A stretch of 64,000 bases of DNA from Dactylorhiza incarnata (GCA_033032865.1 JAWHQI010000040.1:6617001-6681000), one strand, 5' to 3'; shown: positions 1 through 11,150, counted from the stretch's first letter. Numbers and translations are program-made. The notes: generated by a model from the letters alone, not told the origin.

Positions 1-431
1 GTATTTTTGTCTGTAGATGTTACAACATGGACAGCTTTGGACTTCCCTTATACAGATATGCTTATATATATATATGTATAGATACATATACATTTGTGAA
101 GATGTATATGTCTGTATACATATATATGTATATATACATTTGGGCATGCATATTCATGTATACATATACGTCCATATATGTGCATATGCTTTTACATATA
201 AATTTAGATGTATACATACATGTACATATACAAATATGCATATACAGACATGCACATACCGATATGCATGTACAGATGCATAATATGTGCATATACATAA
301 TAGAGCGTGTGTGTGTGTGTGTGTATTTTCTTTTTTCTTCTTGGGCTACTTGTTTATGAACTATTGTTGATTCCTTATAAACAGTACTCAGTTTTATGAG
401 TGACTCTAAACTCAACCTTCGTGTGATTCAG
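1..431. other. AT-rich low-complexity stretch, upstream intron of SCPL gene
   Basis: From about 60 to 300 the sequence is a degenerate TATG/TACA simple repeat, followed by a GT run near 306-325. Short open frames here are rich in Tyr, Ile, Cys and His and are artefacts of the repeat. The stretch ends in a splice acceptor (attcag) at 426-431, directly before the carboxypeptidase exon. I see no convincing earlier exon; bases 17-60 are non-repetitive but I could not match them. Confidence 0.6.
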
Positions 432-540
432 TGGGGATACGGATTCAGTAATTCCTGTGACATCAACCCGGTATAATATTGATGCACTAAAACTTCCAAC
501 TTTAACTCCTTGGCATGCGTGGTATGATGATGATGATCAG
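432..540 (+). CDS. Serine carboxypeptidase-like gene, penultimate exon (partial gene)
   Basis: A 109-bp exon begins after an AG acceptor with the last base of a split codon and ends at a GT donor (gtatat at 541). It encodes [14 protein letters not shown] and then [18 protein letters not shown]. The GDTD segment holds the catalytic Asp of peptidase family S10, and the rest matches the class II serine carboxypeptidase C-terminal region. The frame continues in phase 0 into the exon at 15617, where the catalytic His is found. Earlier exons, including the nucleophile Ser, must lie left of the window. Such enzymes are secreted or vacuolar carboxypeptidases or acyltransferases; the substrate cannot be inferred. 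No break is visible in this exon. Confidence 0.88.
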
Positions 541-718
541 GTATATTTATAAAGTATTCCAACATGGTGATTATAATTGTGCTGCATAAACATATAACTG
601 TTGCATTTACATATGGATTGCATCAATGTTATATTATATATAATCAGTTTTCCAGCCTTTGCTCATTTCTTTATGTTTTCTTTTCATCATAGATTTTATG
701 GGGAACGGTTGGTTATTG

Positions 719-894
719 GTGTGCGTTTAGCACCAATTGGTGTGCGTATAGCCGAATCCTCCTTTTGTATTTAGTTCCACATCTCGGATCATGTATTTGG
801 TTCCCCTCTTGTCATCTTGTGTGTATATATAGGGGAGCAATGTAACATTGTGTAATAATAAGAAAATAATAAGAAAATCTATATTTATTTCTAC
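719..894 (+). repeat. Probable 5' LTR of copia element 1
   Basis: A promoter-like TATATA (about 822-830) lies upstream of an A/T-rich end, which is followed at once by a PBS-like site. Without a 3' LTR to compare, both edges are estimates. Confidence 0.4.
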
Positions 895-895
895 T

Positions 896-907
896 TGGTT
901 ATCAGAG
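896..907 (+). promoter_or_regulatory. Primer-binding site of copia element 1
   Basis: The sequence tggttatcagag is the initiator-Met tRNA PBS (tggtatcagag) with one extra T. It sits between the LTR-like end and the GC-rich leader. Confidence 0.6.
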
Positions 908-924
908 GGATATTCAGAATCGAT

Positions 925-1570
925 CCGGTGCGAGCAAGTGAGGGTGCGGCCTTGCGCTTGCGGCACATGCGCTTGCGACACTGGCGCTTGCGGTAGGAGC
1001 GCGGCAGAAGCAGTGCAGCAAGAGCACGCAAAGTGCGGCAAGGGCGCTACTAGCGCAGGAGAGTGCGACAGTGGGTGCGACATTGCGCTTGCGATTATCG
1101 CGGTAGGAGAGCGCTTGTTGCGCAATGCGGCAGAATCAGTAGGAGTGCGCTTGTTGCGCAGTGCGGCAGCGTGCGACAGAATCAGTAGGAGCGCGCTTGT
1201 TGCGCAGTGCGGCAACGTGCAACAGAATTTGGAGAAAGGAAATAAGAGGTGCGGCAGAATCACCGTGCGGCATTAGCGTGGCATCAGGAGAAAGTGCGGC
1301 ATCAGCGCACCTTGCGGAATAGAAAGTGCGAAATCAGACGCGCGACATCAGCGCAGGAGGTGCGACAGCGAGACGTAGCGCGGCACTAGCGCTTCAGGAG
1401 CGCAACAGTCGTACGGCATATGCGCAACTTGCGCGGCATCTGCGCAGCTTGCGCGACATCAACACACCTTGCACAACATCAGTGCAACTGCGCGGCAGAT
1501 CGCGGCAGTAGGGCACGCGGCAGTGCGCACGTTGCGTGGTAGAGGAGGAGGCGGCGCAATAAGATTTGCG
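925..1570 (+). repeat. GC-rich leader with degenerate GTGCG/TGCGG repeats
   Basis: This 5' leader between PBS and gag is built from variants of gtgcggca, gcgcttgttgcgca and gcgacatcagcgca. A clear longer duplication covers about 1105-1215, where the segment gcgcttgttgcgca..gcggcag..gaatcagtagga occurs repeatedly. The open frames crossing it (848-1276 on + and 727-1263 on -) reflect the repeat and resemble no protein. Confidence 0.65.
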
Positions 1571-1585
1571 TGATACCGTGCGCTT

Positions 1586-2430
1586 ATGGAGAAATTAGTG
1601 GCCAAACTGGAGGAGGAAAACCTCAAGATGTTCTTCGACTTCTTACGGATGTCCAAAGGCGAAGGATCCGCTCAGTCGCAACCACCTCCGGTGAAGCTCA
1701 ATCTCCCTCCTGTGGAGATGAAGCTCGATGGACCAGCCACATACTTGAGCTGGTCGCGTTGGGTAAAGAGGGCTCTCTCCGGAAGGAACCTGCAGGACTA
1801 TCTGACTGGCGAGAAAGGGGAGCCAGAGATGGACTCAGATCTGTACAATGAGTGGAAAAGTACGCATAGTCTGTTACACACTTAGCTCCTAAATTCGATG
1901 ATCGCGTCTATCGCTATCACGATGGATGGCATAGAGACTGTAAGCGATGTTTGGGGGAAGTTACAGAGGCTCTACGCAGGAGTCGACAACAACATGCACA
2001 TGTTCCAGATCGAGCGTGAGATAGAGACTGTAACCCAGGGAGATTGCTCGATCCAGGAGTATGCCGCAGATCTAGAGCGACTATCGGCAGACTATGATTA
2101 TTTCTCTCCAACTGCATGCTGCAAAGACCCTGAATGCACAAAAGGGGAGCGAGATGCTAAGCGGAGGACTATGCACTTTATGAGGGAGTTGAATTCGACA
2201 TTTGAGCAAAGGAGTGCGATGTTGCTCGCTCAGCCAAAGATTCCCTCCCTGGATGAGACAATCTCAGCCATGATGCAGGAGGAGAATATGATTAGGCTCC
2301 AGTCTGGTGGAACCACTCTTCCGGGAGAGAAATCGGCCCTAGCAGTCACCAGTCATGGGCACAAGGGACATAAGAGCGAGACACGACAATGTTACAATTG
2401 TGGTGAAATAGGTCATCTCCGCTAACTTGC
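1586..2430 (+). pseudogene. Copia element 1 gag, broken
   Basis: One frame runs from the ATG at 1586 with an in-frame TAG at 1883-1885 and continues to a TAA at 2423-2425. The first part contains KLDGPATYLSWSRWVKRAL, the usual start of a copia gag (DUF4219/UBN2 type). The second part has the helical UBN2-like core. It ends in a zinc knuckle, CYNCGEIGH, at 2389-2415; the fourth Cys (2428-2430) is in another frame, so the knuckle is broken by a frameshift. Gag packages element RNA in the virus-like particle. This copy cannot make a full protein. Confidence 0.8.
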
Positions 2431-3450
2431 TCCAAGCCACCAAAAGAGCCGGATGCAGGTGGACGGGAAAGTTTGGAGGTCGTGGGCGCGGTCGTGGAGG
2501 TCTTAGAGGAGGTGGACGAGGAGGCTATCAGACAAATCTCATGATAAGCGAGGAGGTGACAGAGGAAGTTATTGCTGATATGGGTCACCCAAAAGAGCAG
2601 GAGATTTTGGATGCATACCACCAGCTAATGCAAAGGAAGCAGAAATGTGTGATGGATAACACACCCACTCAAACTGCGTCTATGGGTAATATTACCTCTT
2701 TTGCTCACTCCACAGGTTCTGGTGATACACTTGCTCTCACATCCATATCCACCACTAAATCATCAGATTGGATAATCGATTCTGGTGCTTCTCGACATGT
2801 CACTGGGAATGCTAGGGAATTATGTTCGTATACTCCCCTAACAGTCCCAGAACGCATTCAAACTGCTGATGACACTGCTCAGCCAGTGGTTGGTAAGAGT
2901 ACTGTGCAATGCACCAACACATTGACTCTGTCCAATGTTTTGCATGCTCCTTCCTTTCCTATGAATCTCTTATCCATTAGTGTCATTATATCTCAACTAA
3001 AATGTGTTGTTTTGTTTGATATCCCGAAGGTGATCTTCCAAGAGATGGGGACCGACAGGAGACTTGAGACTGACATATGACATAGTGACTTGTGGTACCT
3101 GGATAGGGAAAGTATACTTAGCTCTTTCAACTTTTATAGAGAGTACTGCAGGAGACAGGAGTAGCGTGGAGGACTTGCTACTACTTCATCATCGCCGTCT
3201 GAGTCACCCTTCTTTTATTGTTTTGAGTCAAATGTATCCCATTTTGTTTAAGAAAACAAATCACGACAAACTTGTATGTGATGCTTGTGAGTTAGGAAAA
3301 TATACCAAAAACTCTTATTTCAGTTTTGGCAGTAAAAGTTCTCATCCATTTAATCTAGTGCAATCTGATGTTTGAGGACCATGTCCCACACCGACTATGA
3401 ACGGATTTCGATATTTTGTGTCTTTCATTGACTGTTTCTCTTGTGTCACC
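2427..3450 (+). pseudogene. Copia element 1 pol: protease, GAG-pre-integrase, start of integrase
   Basis: After a Gly/Arg-rich linker the frame carries WIIDSGASRHVTG, the aspartic protease site of copia elements (about 2767-2805). It then has the protease tail up to a frameshift around 3040-3080. A new frame carries HHRRLSHPS and CDACELGKYTK, the zinc-binding GAG-pre-integrase region. A TGA at 3373-3375 falls where copia elements have Trp in DVWGP. The integrase start (GFRYFVSFIDCFS) is then readable to about 3450 and ends there. There is no RT. Confidence 0.8.
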
Positions 3451-3544
3451 TGACATCATTGAAACGAGATCGACCCAATGACAAGTTATACAAATATATA
3501 ATAGTCCTAATTGTATGCTACTACACCGAACATCACTCGTCAAA

Positions 3545-4030
3545 CTAACGTCTTTCGAAAATTTCAAAATAATTTATTAAAGATTGTTTTGATTCCAAAT
3601 AAAATTTGAGCGTGTCGCGCCTAAGCGATGATCTATTAACATTCTGATATTTTGGTTGAAGCCCTTCATGTATGTATTCGGTCTCTTCCTCGTCGTCATA
3701 ATGGCTGAACGACAATCCACGTCTGATGACGTTCTTCACTTGCAACTCCTGTTGTCGACCTTAATCGTACGTCCAAATTTGCCCGACTCCCGATATTTGT
3801 GCCTGAATGGACTTTAGAGCTTGTTTTGAAATGCAAGACTTGATGTGTCTTCCTAGTGTTGAGTTGCCGCTCATGGTCAGCAACTTCGAGCATAATTTGC
3901 ACTTCGCTTTATAGTCGGCGCCGACTTTAACTTTTTCGAAATGCTCCAAAACTGGAGCCTTATGCTTGTGCTCCACCACTTCATGTGCAACCGTTGATGA
4001 TGACGACGCCATCAAAGACGACGATGCCAT
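3545..4030 (-). pseudogene. hAT transposase N-terminus with BED zinc finger
   Basis: The ATG is at 4028-4030 on minus. Residues about 40-67 contain CKLCSKLLTMSGNSTLGRHIKSC, a BED finger with CxxC and HxxxC ligands; BED fingers bind the subterminal repeats of hAT elements. The frame closes at 3761 and a shifted frame (3745-3545) contains LQPKYQNVNRSSLRRDTLK, similar to the segment that follows the BED finger in RICESLEEPER-type transposases. The catalytic RNase H-like core is absent. It is a 5' remnant of a hAT transposase gene. Confidence 0.75.
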
Positions 4031-4149
4031 ATTCGATGTTGAGAGAGTGTGTGTGAGAGAGACTAGAGAGAAAGAGAGTGTGTGAGAGAGAGATGTGGAG
4101 AGGGCGGGGGTTATAAAATATTTTTTTATATATTTTTTTATTTAAAAAA

Positions 4150-4400
4150 CAAATTAAAACAAAAGTTATTTTTTAATATGGCCTAGGGCCTAGGCTGGCA
4201 GCCTAGGCCCTAGGCCATATGACAGCTAGTAGGCTGCCATAATGGAAACCTATTGGATGCCATAACAGCCTATTGACTGCCATTAACGACTCTCTTAGAG
4301 CCATTGGAACAATGACTCTAAGAGAGAGCCATTGGAACAATGACTCTAAGAGCCATTGATCCAATGGCTCTAAGAGCCGTTGGGCTTGCCAGCCAATAGT
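4150..4400. repeat. Subterminal repeats of the hAT end
   Basis: An inverted block (gcctagggcctaggc with cctaggccctaggc) at 4181-4220 is followed by direct repeats of gccattggaacaatgactctaagag at about 4300-4370. Further GGGCC-rich inverted motifs continue to 4600. Such subterminal arrays are typical transposase-binding regions in hAT elements. Confidence 0.5.
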
Positions 4401-4724
4401 GGGCCGGGCTTTGCCTAGCCCGGTCTTGGTCTGGGCCGGAAAACTGGGCTTTGCCCAGGCCAGGTACCGAGCCGGGCAACTGCTTGATGTGGGGGCCCTG
4501 TTAGGCCTTCACAGCCCGGCCTGGGCCCGGGCGGGCTAGCCCGGGACCAGGCCTCACCGGACTTTTTCCAGGCCGACCCCCCCGGGCCCGATTTTTATCT
4601 CCAAGGCTATATGAATTGATTGACCTTTACAATAACACATGAGATGTTACGTCTGGTTACGATAAGCTAAATGAGTTTACCGACCAGTCACACATAACAA
4701 GTAATATCTTAAAGAAGATGGGAT

Positions 4725-5100
4725 GTGATGCGGAATATAGACGCGGACCCGCAGTAGAGGACGAGTTTTGAGCCCGTTCGGGGCCGATTGACTACTTACC
4801 ATACATGGCATACCCGTATCGATGATCCGACTCCACGAATGCGTCCGGCCCGTCGTTTTAACACGATTTCACATATTATATTGTTATTTTGGCTTTTATT
4901 TTGATGCAATCGGGCTACCCCATCTCCGACTAATCATAGTCATTGATGGTGGGATGCCCTAGTTTCTTTTTATTATAAATATAAGTAGGAGGGCATCCGT
5001 CTTCTTAATTGCAGATTTTGGAGAAGTGTATTCGCGGAATCCCGCGATCACTCCACGGTGCCGTCTCTGTGGAACCCTAGGTGACGACTCCTAGGCCCTT
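4725..5100 (+). repeat. LTR-like repeat, copy 1
   Basis: This segment aligns along its length with 10779-11150. Shared blocks include gcccgttcggggccgattg, atcatagtc, ttattataaata (TATA box) and gattttggagaa. The arrangement (TATA box, then a conserved block ending near actccttagg or actcctagg) looks like the U3-R part of an LTR. Copies 1 and 2 are diverged. They may be two ends of one old element or two separate insertions. Confidence 0.55.
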
Positions 5101-5984
5101 TCCCGCTCCCCAAAGGTAACCCTAACCCCGCCACCTTTCTCCACCTCCAAAAGACTTTACCGCCACTCCCACGCCTCTCCAACACCCTAACGCCTCCCCT
5201 ATTCCTCGTCGTCCTGCTACCGCCGCCGCTGTCCTGCAACCGCCGACGCCAACATAGCGCTGTCCTACTACCGCCGCATTCTCCTCCTTGATTCCCTGCT
5301 ACCGCCGACCCCTTCCAACAACCATTTCCCTTCCACCGACCCACCACAAGCCTCCCCACATCAGATCTGCCTCCCACAGCTCGGATCCGCCTCCTTACAA
5401 CCGGATCTGCCTCCATACAGCTGGATCTACCTTCCCCGATCCCGCTTCCCACCGTTAGATCCAGCCATCTCCCTCATCGTCCTGTCTCTGGTTCCTTCCG
5501 GATCGCCACCTCCGCGCCGTGAGTCACCAGATCTCTTCACCTCGGGCAACCCTCATACTTTTGTGAGTTTTCTTGTTGTCTGAACTCTTGTTTTCATCAT
5601 TTAAATATTGTGTTGTGATCTTGTACTTGTTTGGATAAATATCACCGTAAGATTTTTGTTCTAGATTATTTTGTGATTTGCAGGAACTATTTATCGCGCT
5701 CTCTTGCTTTGGCCCTCCACGCGAGGGAACACCATTGTTTGTTTACTTAAAGAATTTATTTTGCTTTTGCTAAATATTGTCTAAGTGTGATTTGATTATT
5801 ATTGCTTAATTTGATTTCTCCACCGAACCTTGCATCTCACATATAGTCATTTAGGGTTGTTGATTTGTTTCCCCAACATTTCACCTACTGTTGCATGTTA
5901 GTCGAGCACCCACGTAGCCTACCCAACATCAGGATGTCTCATCCTAAAGTTTGTCAGCACCCACAAACATGATTTTGAGCAGGC
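5101..5984. other. CT/CCG-rich leader-like stretch, no gene recognised
   Basis: Bases 5101-5560 are pyrimidine- and CCG-rich (many ctaccgccg repeats) and give only shadow frames on minus. Bases 5560-5984 are T-rich with gtgagttttcttgttgtctg and similar, as in a transcribed retrotransposon leader or LTR U5. I see no coding similarity. Confidence 0.4.
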
Positions 5985-6870
5985 TTTGTGCCAACATGTC
6001 CGATTTTGTTGAATAGATATAAGGCGTACTTGCGTTGGGAGAGACCAATAGAGTTATTGCGTTTTGCAATTTTAATTCTCAAGAAATATACGAAGGACCC
6101 ATATCTTTAGTGACAAAATATGTACAAAGATGTTTCTTTGTTAACTTAATTCCAGAAGAGTCATCTCTAGTCAGAAGAATGTCATCAAGATAAACAACAA
6201 GAATAACCAGTCCGTGGTTGGTCTTTCGTATAAAGAGAGTGATCAACATTATTTATGAAAAACCAATGATCGAGACAACCTGACTGAATTTGTCAAACCA
6301 CGCTCAAAGGCTTTACTTTAGAACATAAATGACCTTTCGCTGCTTGCATACCTGAGATCACCCGAGCAACATGACCAAGAGGTTGCTCCATATAGATTTC
6401 TTTGTGTAGGCCACCATAGAGAAAAGCTTTTTTGATATCAAGCTGACACATTTGCCATTTTTTGTTGACAGCAACATAGAAGATTACCAGGATAGCACTG
6501 ATATGGGCAACTGTAGATAATGAGTCAAATGCATCAACACCGTAAGACTAAGAACCATTTTGCAACAACCAAATGAGGCCTGTATCTATCCACAATGTCG
6601 TTAGGAAGAAATTTGATGATAAAGACCCTTCAAAAACGAACAATATCAGCACCAGGTGGGGTATGAACAAGTGTCCAATTACCCCGTGATGCCTATGCTA
6701 AGATTTCTTCATTCATAGCCGCCTTCCAGCAATGTATACAAAGGGCTTTATAATAAGTAGTCAGAACGGTGTTGGTAGAGAGTGCCAAAGCAAATTTGCT
6801 GCAAGGAGTAAGATTTACATCTAACATAACATTAATAATCGGATGTTGAGTACTCATCCTTACTCCCTAA
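5985..6870 (-). pseudogene. Antisense copia reverse transcriptase relic
   Basis: The minus strand is littered with stops, but segments read as copia RT. About 6850-6720 gives ALCIHCWKAAMNEEILA and RGNWTLVHTPPGADIV, the start of the RT domain. About 6300-6121 gives WFDKFSQVV and then HGLVILVVYLDDILLTRDD, the YxDD catalytic block at about 6181-6200. A stretch follows similar to the region after YxDD. It does not belong to the sense-strand copia element next to it, because the orientation is opposite. Confidence 0.75.
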
Positions 6871-6922
6871 CGCAGAGCAATGTAAACATCCGGATCTAAG
6901 ACTGTTGAGGTGAGGAACCTTC

Positions 6923-7756
6923 TGTTGGAATCTTGTAATCTAGAAGTAGCCAAGAGATTAATCTCACTGCCAACGTGATACGAGCCTATAAGGTTACACA
7001 TAAGGACGTGCGCAAATTTGAGTGTTGATCGTTTTGGTTTATGAAACCAAGTCTTAAATACGTATTTTAAATATACGTTATATTATTTTGATTAATTATG
7101 AAAGAATCATAAAACGAATCAATAAATTTGGTTTTGAACCAAAATGGGAGTTCCTAAATACCATTAAGTTTCTCTCTCTAGTGGTTTATAGTGTGTGAAT
7201 GTGCCTTTTCGTGACCCAACACGTGGAGGACGTTGCTAATGGTAGAAACATGATTTTTGATCCACATGCCCGTGTGCCATAGACGTGTAGCCGTTTAGCT
7301 GCAATTTTTGGAGTTATACACGAGTGACAGTCAAACGATACATCGATTGGGGCACACCCTTGAGGCACACGCCCGTGTGACAAGGGCGTGTGGATTCATA
7401 TATAAATCAACAACTCTTTCTAGATAATGTATGACAAATTCAGAGGAGGAAAATAGCGAGTGTGAAGAGAGCGAAGAATATCTCTGCTGAAACAGAACTA
7501 GCATTTCGTGCAGAGAAATTCGATTATCTTCCAACCCCGAGTTCATTGGACGGACTGCGATGGGTTTTCGACATTCGTGTGGATACCTCTAGAGATGCAA
7601 ATATCATTCTGCTTTTGGACTCAAACGCCAATTATGTTTCTCGAAATCTGATTTCGACGCAGATATAATACTCATTTCTTGATTTGTTGTGTTTCGCATG
7701 GATCCCGTCGAGGGTTTTCTATTCAGCTGCGCATTTGATGCCCATGAAACCCAACA
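6923..7756 (+). repeat. 5' LTR of copia element 2
   Basis: The putative LTR starts TGTTGGAATC and ends GAAACCCAACA, giving the expected TGTTGG/CCAACA inverted ends. The right end is directly followed by a PBS. A TATA-like catatataaatc lies at 7397-7408. Without a 3' LTR the left edge rests only on the terminal inverted repeat. Confidence 0.6.
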
Positions 7757-7757
7757 A

Positions 7758-7769
7758 TGATATCAGTGC
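7758..7769 (+). promoter_or_regulatory. Primer-binding site of copia element 2
   Basis: tgatatcagtgc matches the initiator-Met tRNA PBS tggtatcagagc with two changes. It starts one base after the LTR end. Confidence 0.65.
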
Positions 7770-8817
7770 AGGCTGCAGAACCTCTCATTTAGAAATTATT
7801 TTCCTCCCTTTAGTAGTAACCGTCTATCTTTGTACAGTTCCCTTCATTGTTATACAGATAGACGAGCTTATCTACTGGAAAGATGGATTTGAAATATATG
7901 TGTGTAAATTTGATGATTTAGAATAGTTCTAAAACAACAGATTTATTCATGGAACATCAAATGTTGATGAATTTTCTTTGAGAAAATGATGGTGATTTTT
8001 AAAAAATGGTCGTAGCTCTGGTCCACACCCCGTAAGGGCTCTGCCCCTTGACCCCGTTAGGGGCTCGGACCCTAAAACCCTCCAGGGGAGCAACCCCTTG
8101 AAATCCTGCCAGGAGCGCCTTATATTTCAATAAGGATTATATCTATATTAGGATGTATCTGCAATGCGAATGTTGAATTTTTTATTGTCTTATTTAAATG
8201 GTGTAAATAAGTGCAAGATTAAATGTTAATAATCTATTTTATTTAAAAAGTTTAGACATGTGCACGATTAAAATGTTATTCATATTTCATGATTTTTTTT
8301 AAAAGAATATTAAATGTTCGGATGCCTTCCGATGGTTGACACTCTTTTTTCCTTAATCGATGAAGTGTCGGCTTAGCAAAACAAGGCGCATCAATTTATC
8401 TTAGCGGGGTGCGATGAGATAATTTGATATCCAGCTATCGACATTGGATCTAACTTAACTAGGTGACCTCAATGGTTATGTGCCTAGAGGCTAAGGTTAG
8501 CATGTACCATAAGATGGATGTGAATAATGGTATATTCACCAACCAACAAGAGTTGCATAATGATGCAATTGACAAAAATTTTCTACCTAAATAGTCATGT
8601 TGTGGGTGATCAGCCAAGACTAACTCATGATGAGGGTGAAATACGGATCTTGTCCCACTAGAGAGCTGCTCGCTTAAACTCATAGAATTAATATAAAAGG
8701 TTATTAGTTTGAAAAAAATAGTTAGAGTATTTTAATAAAAGTTCTTATTAAAATAAAATATATTTTGAAATATAATACTAATATAAATTTGCATACTTTT
8801 GTAGAATATTCATGACA
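7770..8817 (+). other. Leader of copia element 2, with short C/G-rich repeats
   Basis: There is no coding similarity. Bases 8025-8125 hold a cluster of purine/pyrimidine repeats (ccccgtaagggctctgcccc, ccccgttaggggct, caggggagcaacccc) that would form small hairpins. This is a common trait of leaders of this copia group. The remainder is AT-rich. Confidence 0.5.
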
Positions 8818-9500
8818 AGTAATACATATCAGACTTTGTCCCTGTGATCCGTTCTAGAGAAGGACAAACTCAATGAGATGAACTTCCTTGACTGGTTCAG
8901 GAATTCGAGGATTGTCTTCGAACATGAGCGTAAACTCTATGTCTTAGAGGAAGATCTCATTGAAGATCCACTCAGATATGCCTCTCGTGCAGATAAAGAT
9001 GCTTATAAGAAGTATCAGGATGACTCCTTGGACGCCGAGTGCCTCGTGCTCACAATTATGAACTTTGAGCTTCATGATAAACATGAGACCATTTGTGATT
9101 ATGGGATAGTCTAGCTCATGAAAATATTTTTGGGCAAGCTCGACAAGAATGGTACGACGTGTCGAGGGCGTTGTTTAAGTGTAAGATGGGAGCTCGTGAC
9201 CCATTGGGAACTCATATGCTCAAAATGATTGGGTATATTGATAACTTGCAAAGATTTGGTTTTCCGTTAGGCCAAGAGTTGACCACTTACTTGATCCTGT
9301 AATCTTTGTTGGACAGTTATGAGCAGTTTGTCTTGAATTACAATATGAATGAAATTGACAAGTTGTTGTCCGAGCTCCTAGACATGTTAAGAACTGTCGA
9401 ATTCAATGTTAAGAACTGTCGAATTCAATATTAAGAAGGCCAAACCTACTAACCCTCTATATTGATGGTGCATAAAGGTAAGGGTGAGACTAAATGATTT
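8818..9500 (+). pseudogene. Copia element 2 gag, frameshifted
   Basis: The first frame reads from before 8878: KDKLNEMNFLDWFRNSRIV and then DKDAYKKYQDDSLDAECLVL, the N-terminal half of a copia gag. A stop at 9112-9114 coincides with a frame change. The next frame holds FKCKMGARDPLGTHMLKMIG and FPLGQELTTYLIL up to about 9430. A short direct repeat, ttaagaactgtcgaattcaa, duplicates at 9384-9430. Confidence 0.75.
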
Positions 9501-9521
9501 TAGACGACTAAGATTTGATCT

Positions 9522-10770
9522 ATGTATAACTTTAATCCCAATTCTTCGACACTGAAAAAGAAAAGACTGGCTAGAGAAGGCAATTGTCACCATTGTGGAA
9601 AGGCAGAGTACTGGAACAGGAACTGCCCTCTATACCTTGAAGATCTGAAAAAGAAAAAAAGAAGTGAGACTTCCACTTCATATATATTTGTTATAGAAGT
9701 CAATCTTTCTACTTGTTCATTTTGAGTATTGGATACTGATGTGGTTCTCACATTAGTGTGAGGAGAAAAATGTTGGCTAATGGTGAGGTAGACCTACGAG
9801 TTGGAAATGGAACAAGGGTTGGTGCTATTGCTGTTGGGACTTATCATCTATCTTTACCTATTAGACTTGTAATAGAGTTAATGAACTGTTATTACGTACC
9901 TGCTATTACTAGAAACATTATATCTTTTTCTTGTTTGGACATGAAAAGATTTTTGTTCATTATTAAGAATAATTATTGTTTTATATATTTGAATGATATT
10001 TGTTTTAAAATTGCGGAAATATTTAATGGTCTTTATGTATTGAACTTAGACCAACATATCTATAACATTAGTATACCAAAAGATAAAAAATCAAATGACT
10101 CTAATCATGTATATCTCTGATATTGTCATTTTGGCCATATAAATGAGAAATGTATTTCCAAACTTGATAGAGATGAATTATTAGACTAATTTGATTATGA
10201 ATCATTTAAAAGATGCAAATCTTGTTTGTTAGGCAAGTTGACAAAATCCCATTTCACCTGTTACTAAGAGGGTAGATAATCTTTTGAGTATAATACATAG
10301 TGATGTATGCGCACCCATGAGTTCTATGGCTAGAGGCGAGTTTCACTACTTCATTACATTTACTGATGATTTCAGTAGATATAAATATGCGTATCTTATG
10401 AAGTACAAGTTCGAATCTGTTAAAAAATTCAAGGAGTTCAAGAATGAAATATAAAATCAACTAGGAAAAATAGTTAAAGCACTATAATCTGATCGAAGTA
10501 TCAAATACTTGAGTCAGGAGTTTCAAGACTATCTTAGAGAGTGTGGTATTGTATCATAACTCACTCCACTTAGGAAACCACAACATATTGATGTTTCTGA
10601 GAGGAGAAGTCGTACTTTGTTGGACATGGTGTGGTTTATGATGAGTAAATGCAACAACTCCCTGAGGGATTTTTTGGTAAAGATTTTGTGCGCCAATATT
10701 TCTTTTGCAGGACACAAATATATTGATGTAAATATTTTTAACTGCTTGCAAGAGTTGACATTACTTTAGG
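9522..10770 (+). pseudogene. Copia element 2 zinc knuckle, protease and integrase region
   Basis: CHHCGKAEYWNRNC at about 9580-9622 is a CCHC-type knuckle with the His position altered. The protease active site near 9730 is shifted out of frame. Bases 9758-10120 encode the protease end and pre-integrase start (CYYVPAITRNIISFSCLDM). Bases 10280-10560 encode integrase core (SDVCAPMSSMARGEFHYFIT and the following DDFSRYKY) with in-frame stops. Similarity continues to about 10770 (SERRSRTLLDM). RT is absent. Confidence 0.75.
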
Positions 10771-10778
10771 GCAGTGAT

Positions 10779-11150
10779 GGAGATCAGCAACTCGGATCCG
10801 CGGTGGAGCACAAATTTTGGGCCCGTTCGGGGCCGATTGGACACCTGCCATATATGGCGTCTCCGGATCGACGATCTAACTCTGTGGATGAGTTTGGATC
10901 GACGTTTCGATGTTTTTTTATCTACTTGTTTTATTTTCTTGTGTTTTATTTAGTGAGATCGGGCAACCATCGCGTCCGGGCAATCATAGTCGTTTAAAAT
11001 GGTTGCCCTAAGTCATGTTTTATTATAAATAAGCGGGTAGGGTCAGCCGTTATGACTATTGTTGATTTTGGAGAAAAGGAATTCCTGGAATCCGGCGATC
11101 TCTCGTGGTGCGATGCCGCGAAGCCCTAAGATGGACTCCTTAGGTTTGTA
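10779..11150 (+). repeat. LTR-like repeat, copy 2
   Basis: It is homologous to 4725-5100 in the same orientation, with shared blocks gcccgttcggggccgattgg, tattataaata and ttgattttggagaa. Copy 2 starts exactly where the truncated copia integrase ends. Confidence 0.55.

Larger units (their letters stand above)
719..3450 (+). mobile_element. Ty1/copia element 1, 3'-truncated
   Basis: Order seen: probable 5' LTR, PBS-like site, GC-rich leader, gag, zinc knuckle, protease, GAG-pre-integrase, and the first residues of integrase. It stops abruptly near 3450, where similarity to the integrase core ends and hAT-derived sequence follows shortly. RT, RNase H and the 3' LTR are missing. It is broken by several stops and frameshifts, so it is an old relic. 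The left LTR edge is uncertain; the short sequence ttggtgtgcg occurs twice near 715-745. Confidence 0.75.
3465..4609 (-). mobile_element. hAT DNA transposon, 3'-truncated
   Basis: On the minus strand a GC-rich subterminal region begins at about 4609 (tagccttggagataaaaatc, then a GGGCCCGGG-rich stretch). It is followed by tandem direct and inverted repeats, a TATA-like stretch, and the start of a BED-finger transposase. GC-rich ends rich in GGGCCGGGC are common in plant hAT elements. The element stops about 3465, so the hATC dimerisation domain and the other end are missing. No 8-bp target duplication can be tested with one end. Confidence 0.65.
6923..10772 (+). mobile_element. Ty1/copia element 2, 3'-truncated
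   Basis: A 5' LTR (6923-7756), PBS, long leader, gag, zinc knuckle, protease, GAG-pre-integrase and part of integrase are present in order. RT, RNase H and the 3' LTR are missing. At about 10773 the sequence switches to the second copy of the LTR-like repeat. Numerous stops and at least four frame changes show it is long dead. Confidence 0.75.

Noticed and set aside
1..60. Possible further carboxypeptidase exon after ctgtag at about 16
   Set aside because: An acceptor-like site is present, but the translation does not clearly match the expected upstream exon.
17..415. Open frames on both strands in the TATG/TACA repeat
   Set aside because: Pure simple-repeat translations with no family similarity.
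727..1263. 178-codon minus-strand frame across the copia leader
   Set aside because: Shadow of the GC-rich GTGCG repeat.
5048..5452. 134-codon Arg/Gly-rich minus-strand frame
   Set aside because: Follows from the CCG/CT-rich leader-like sequence; no start context or motif.
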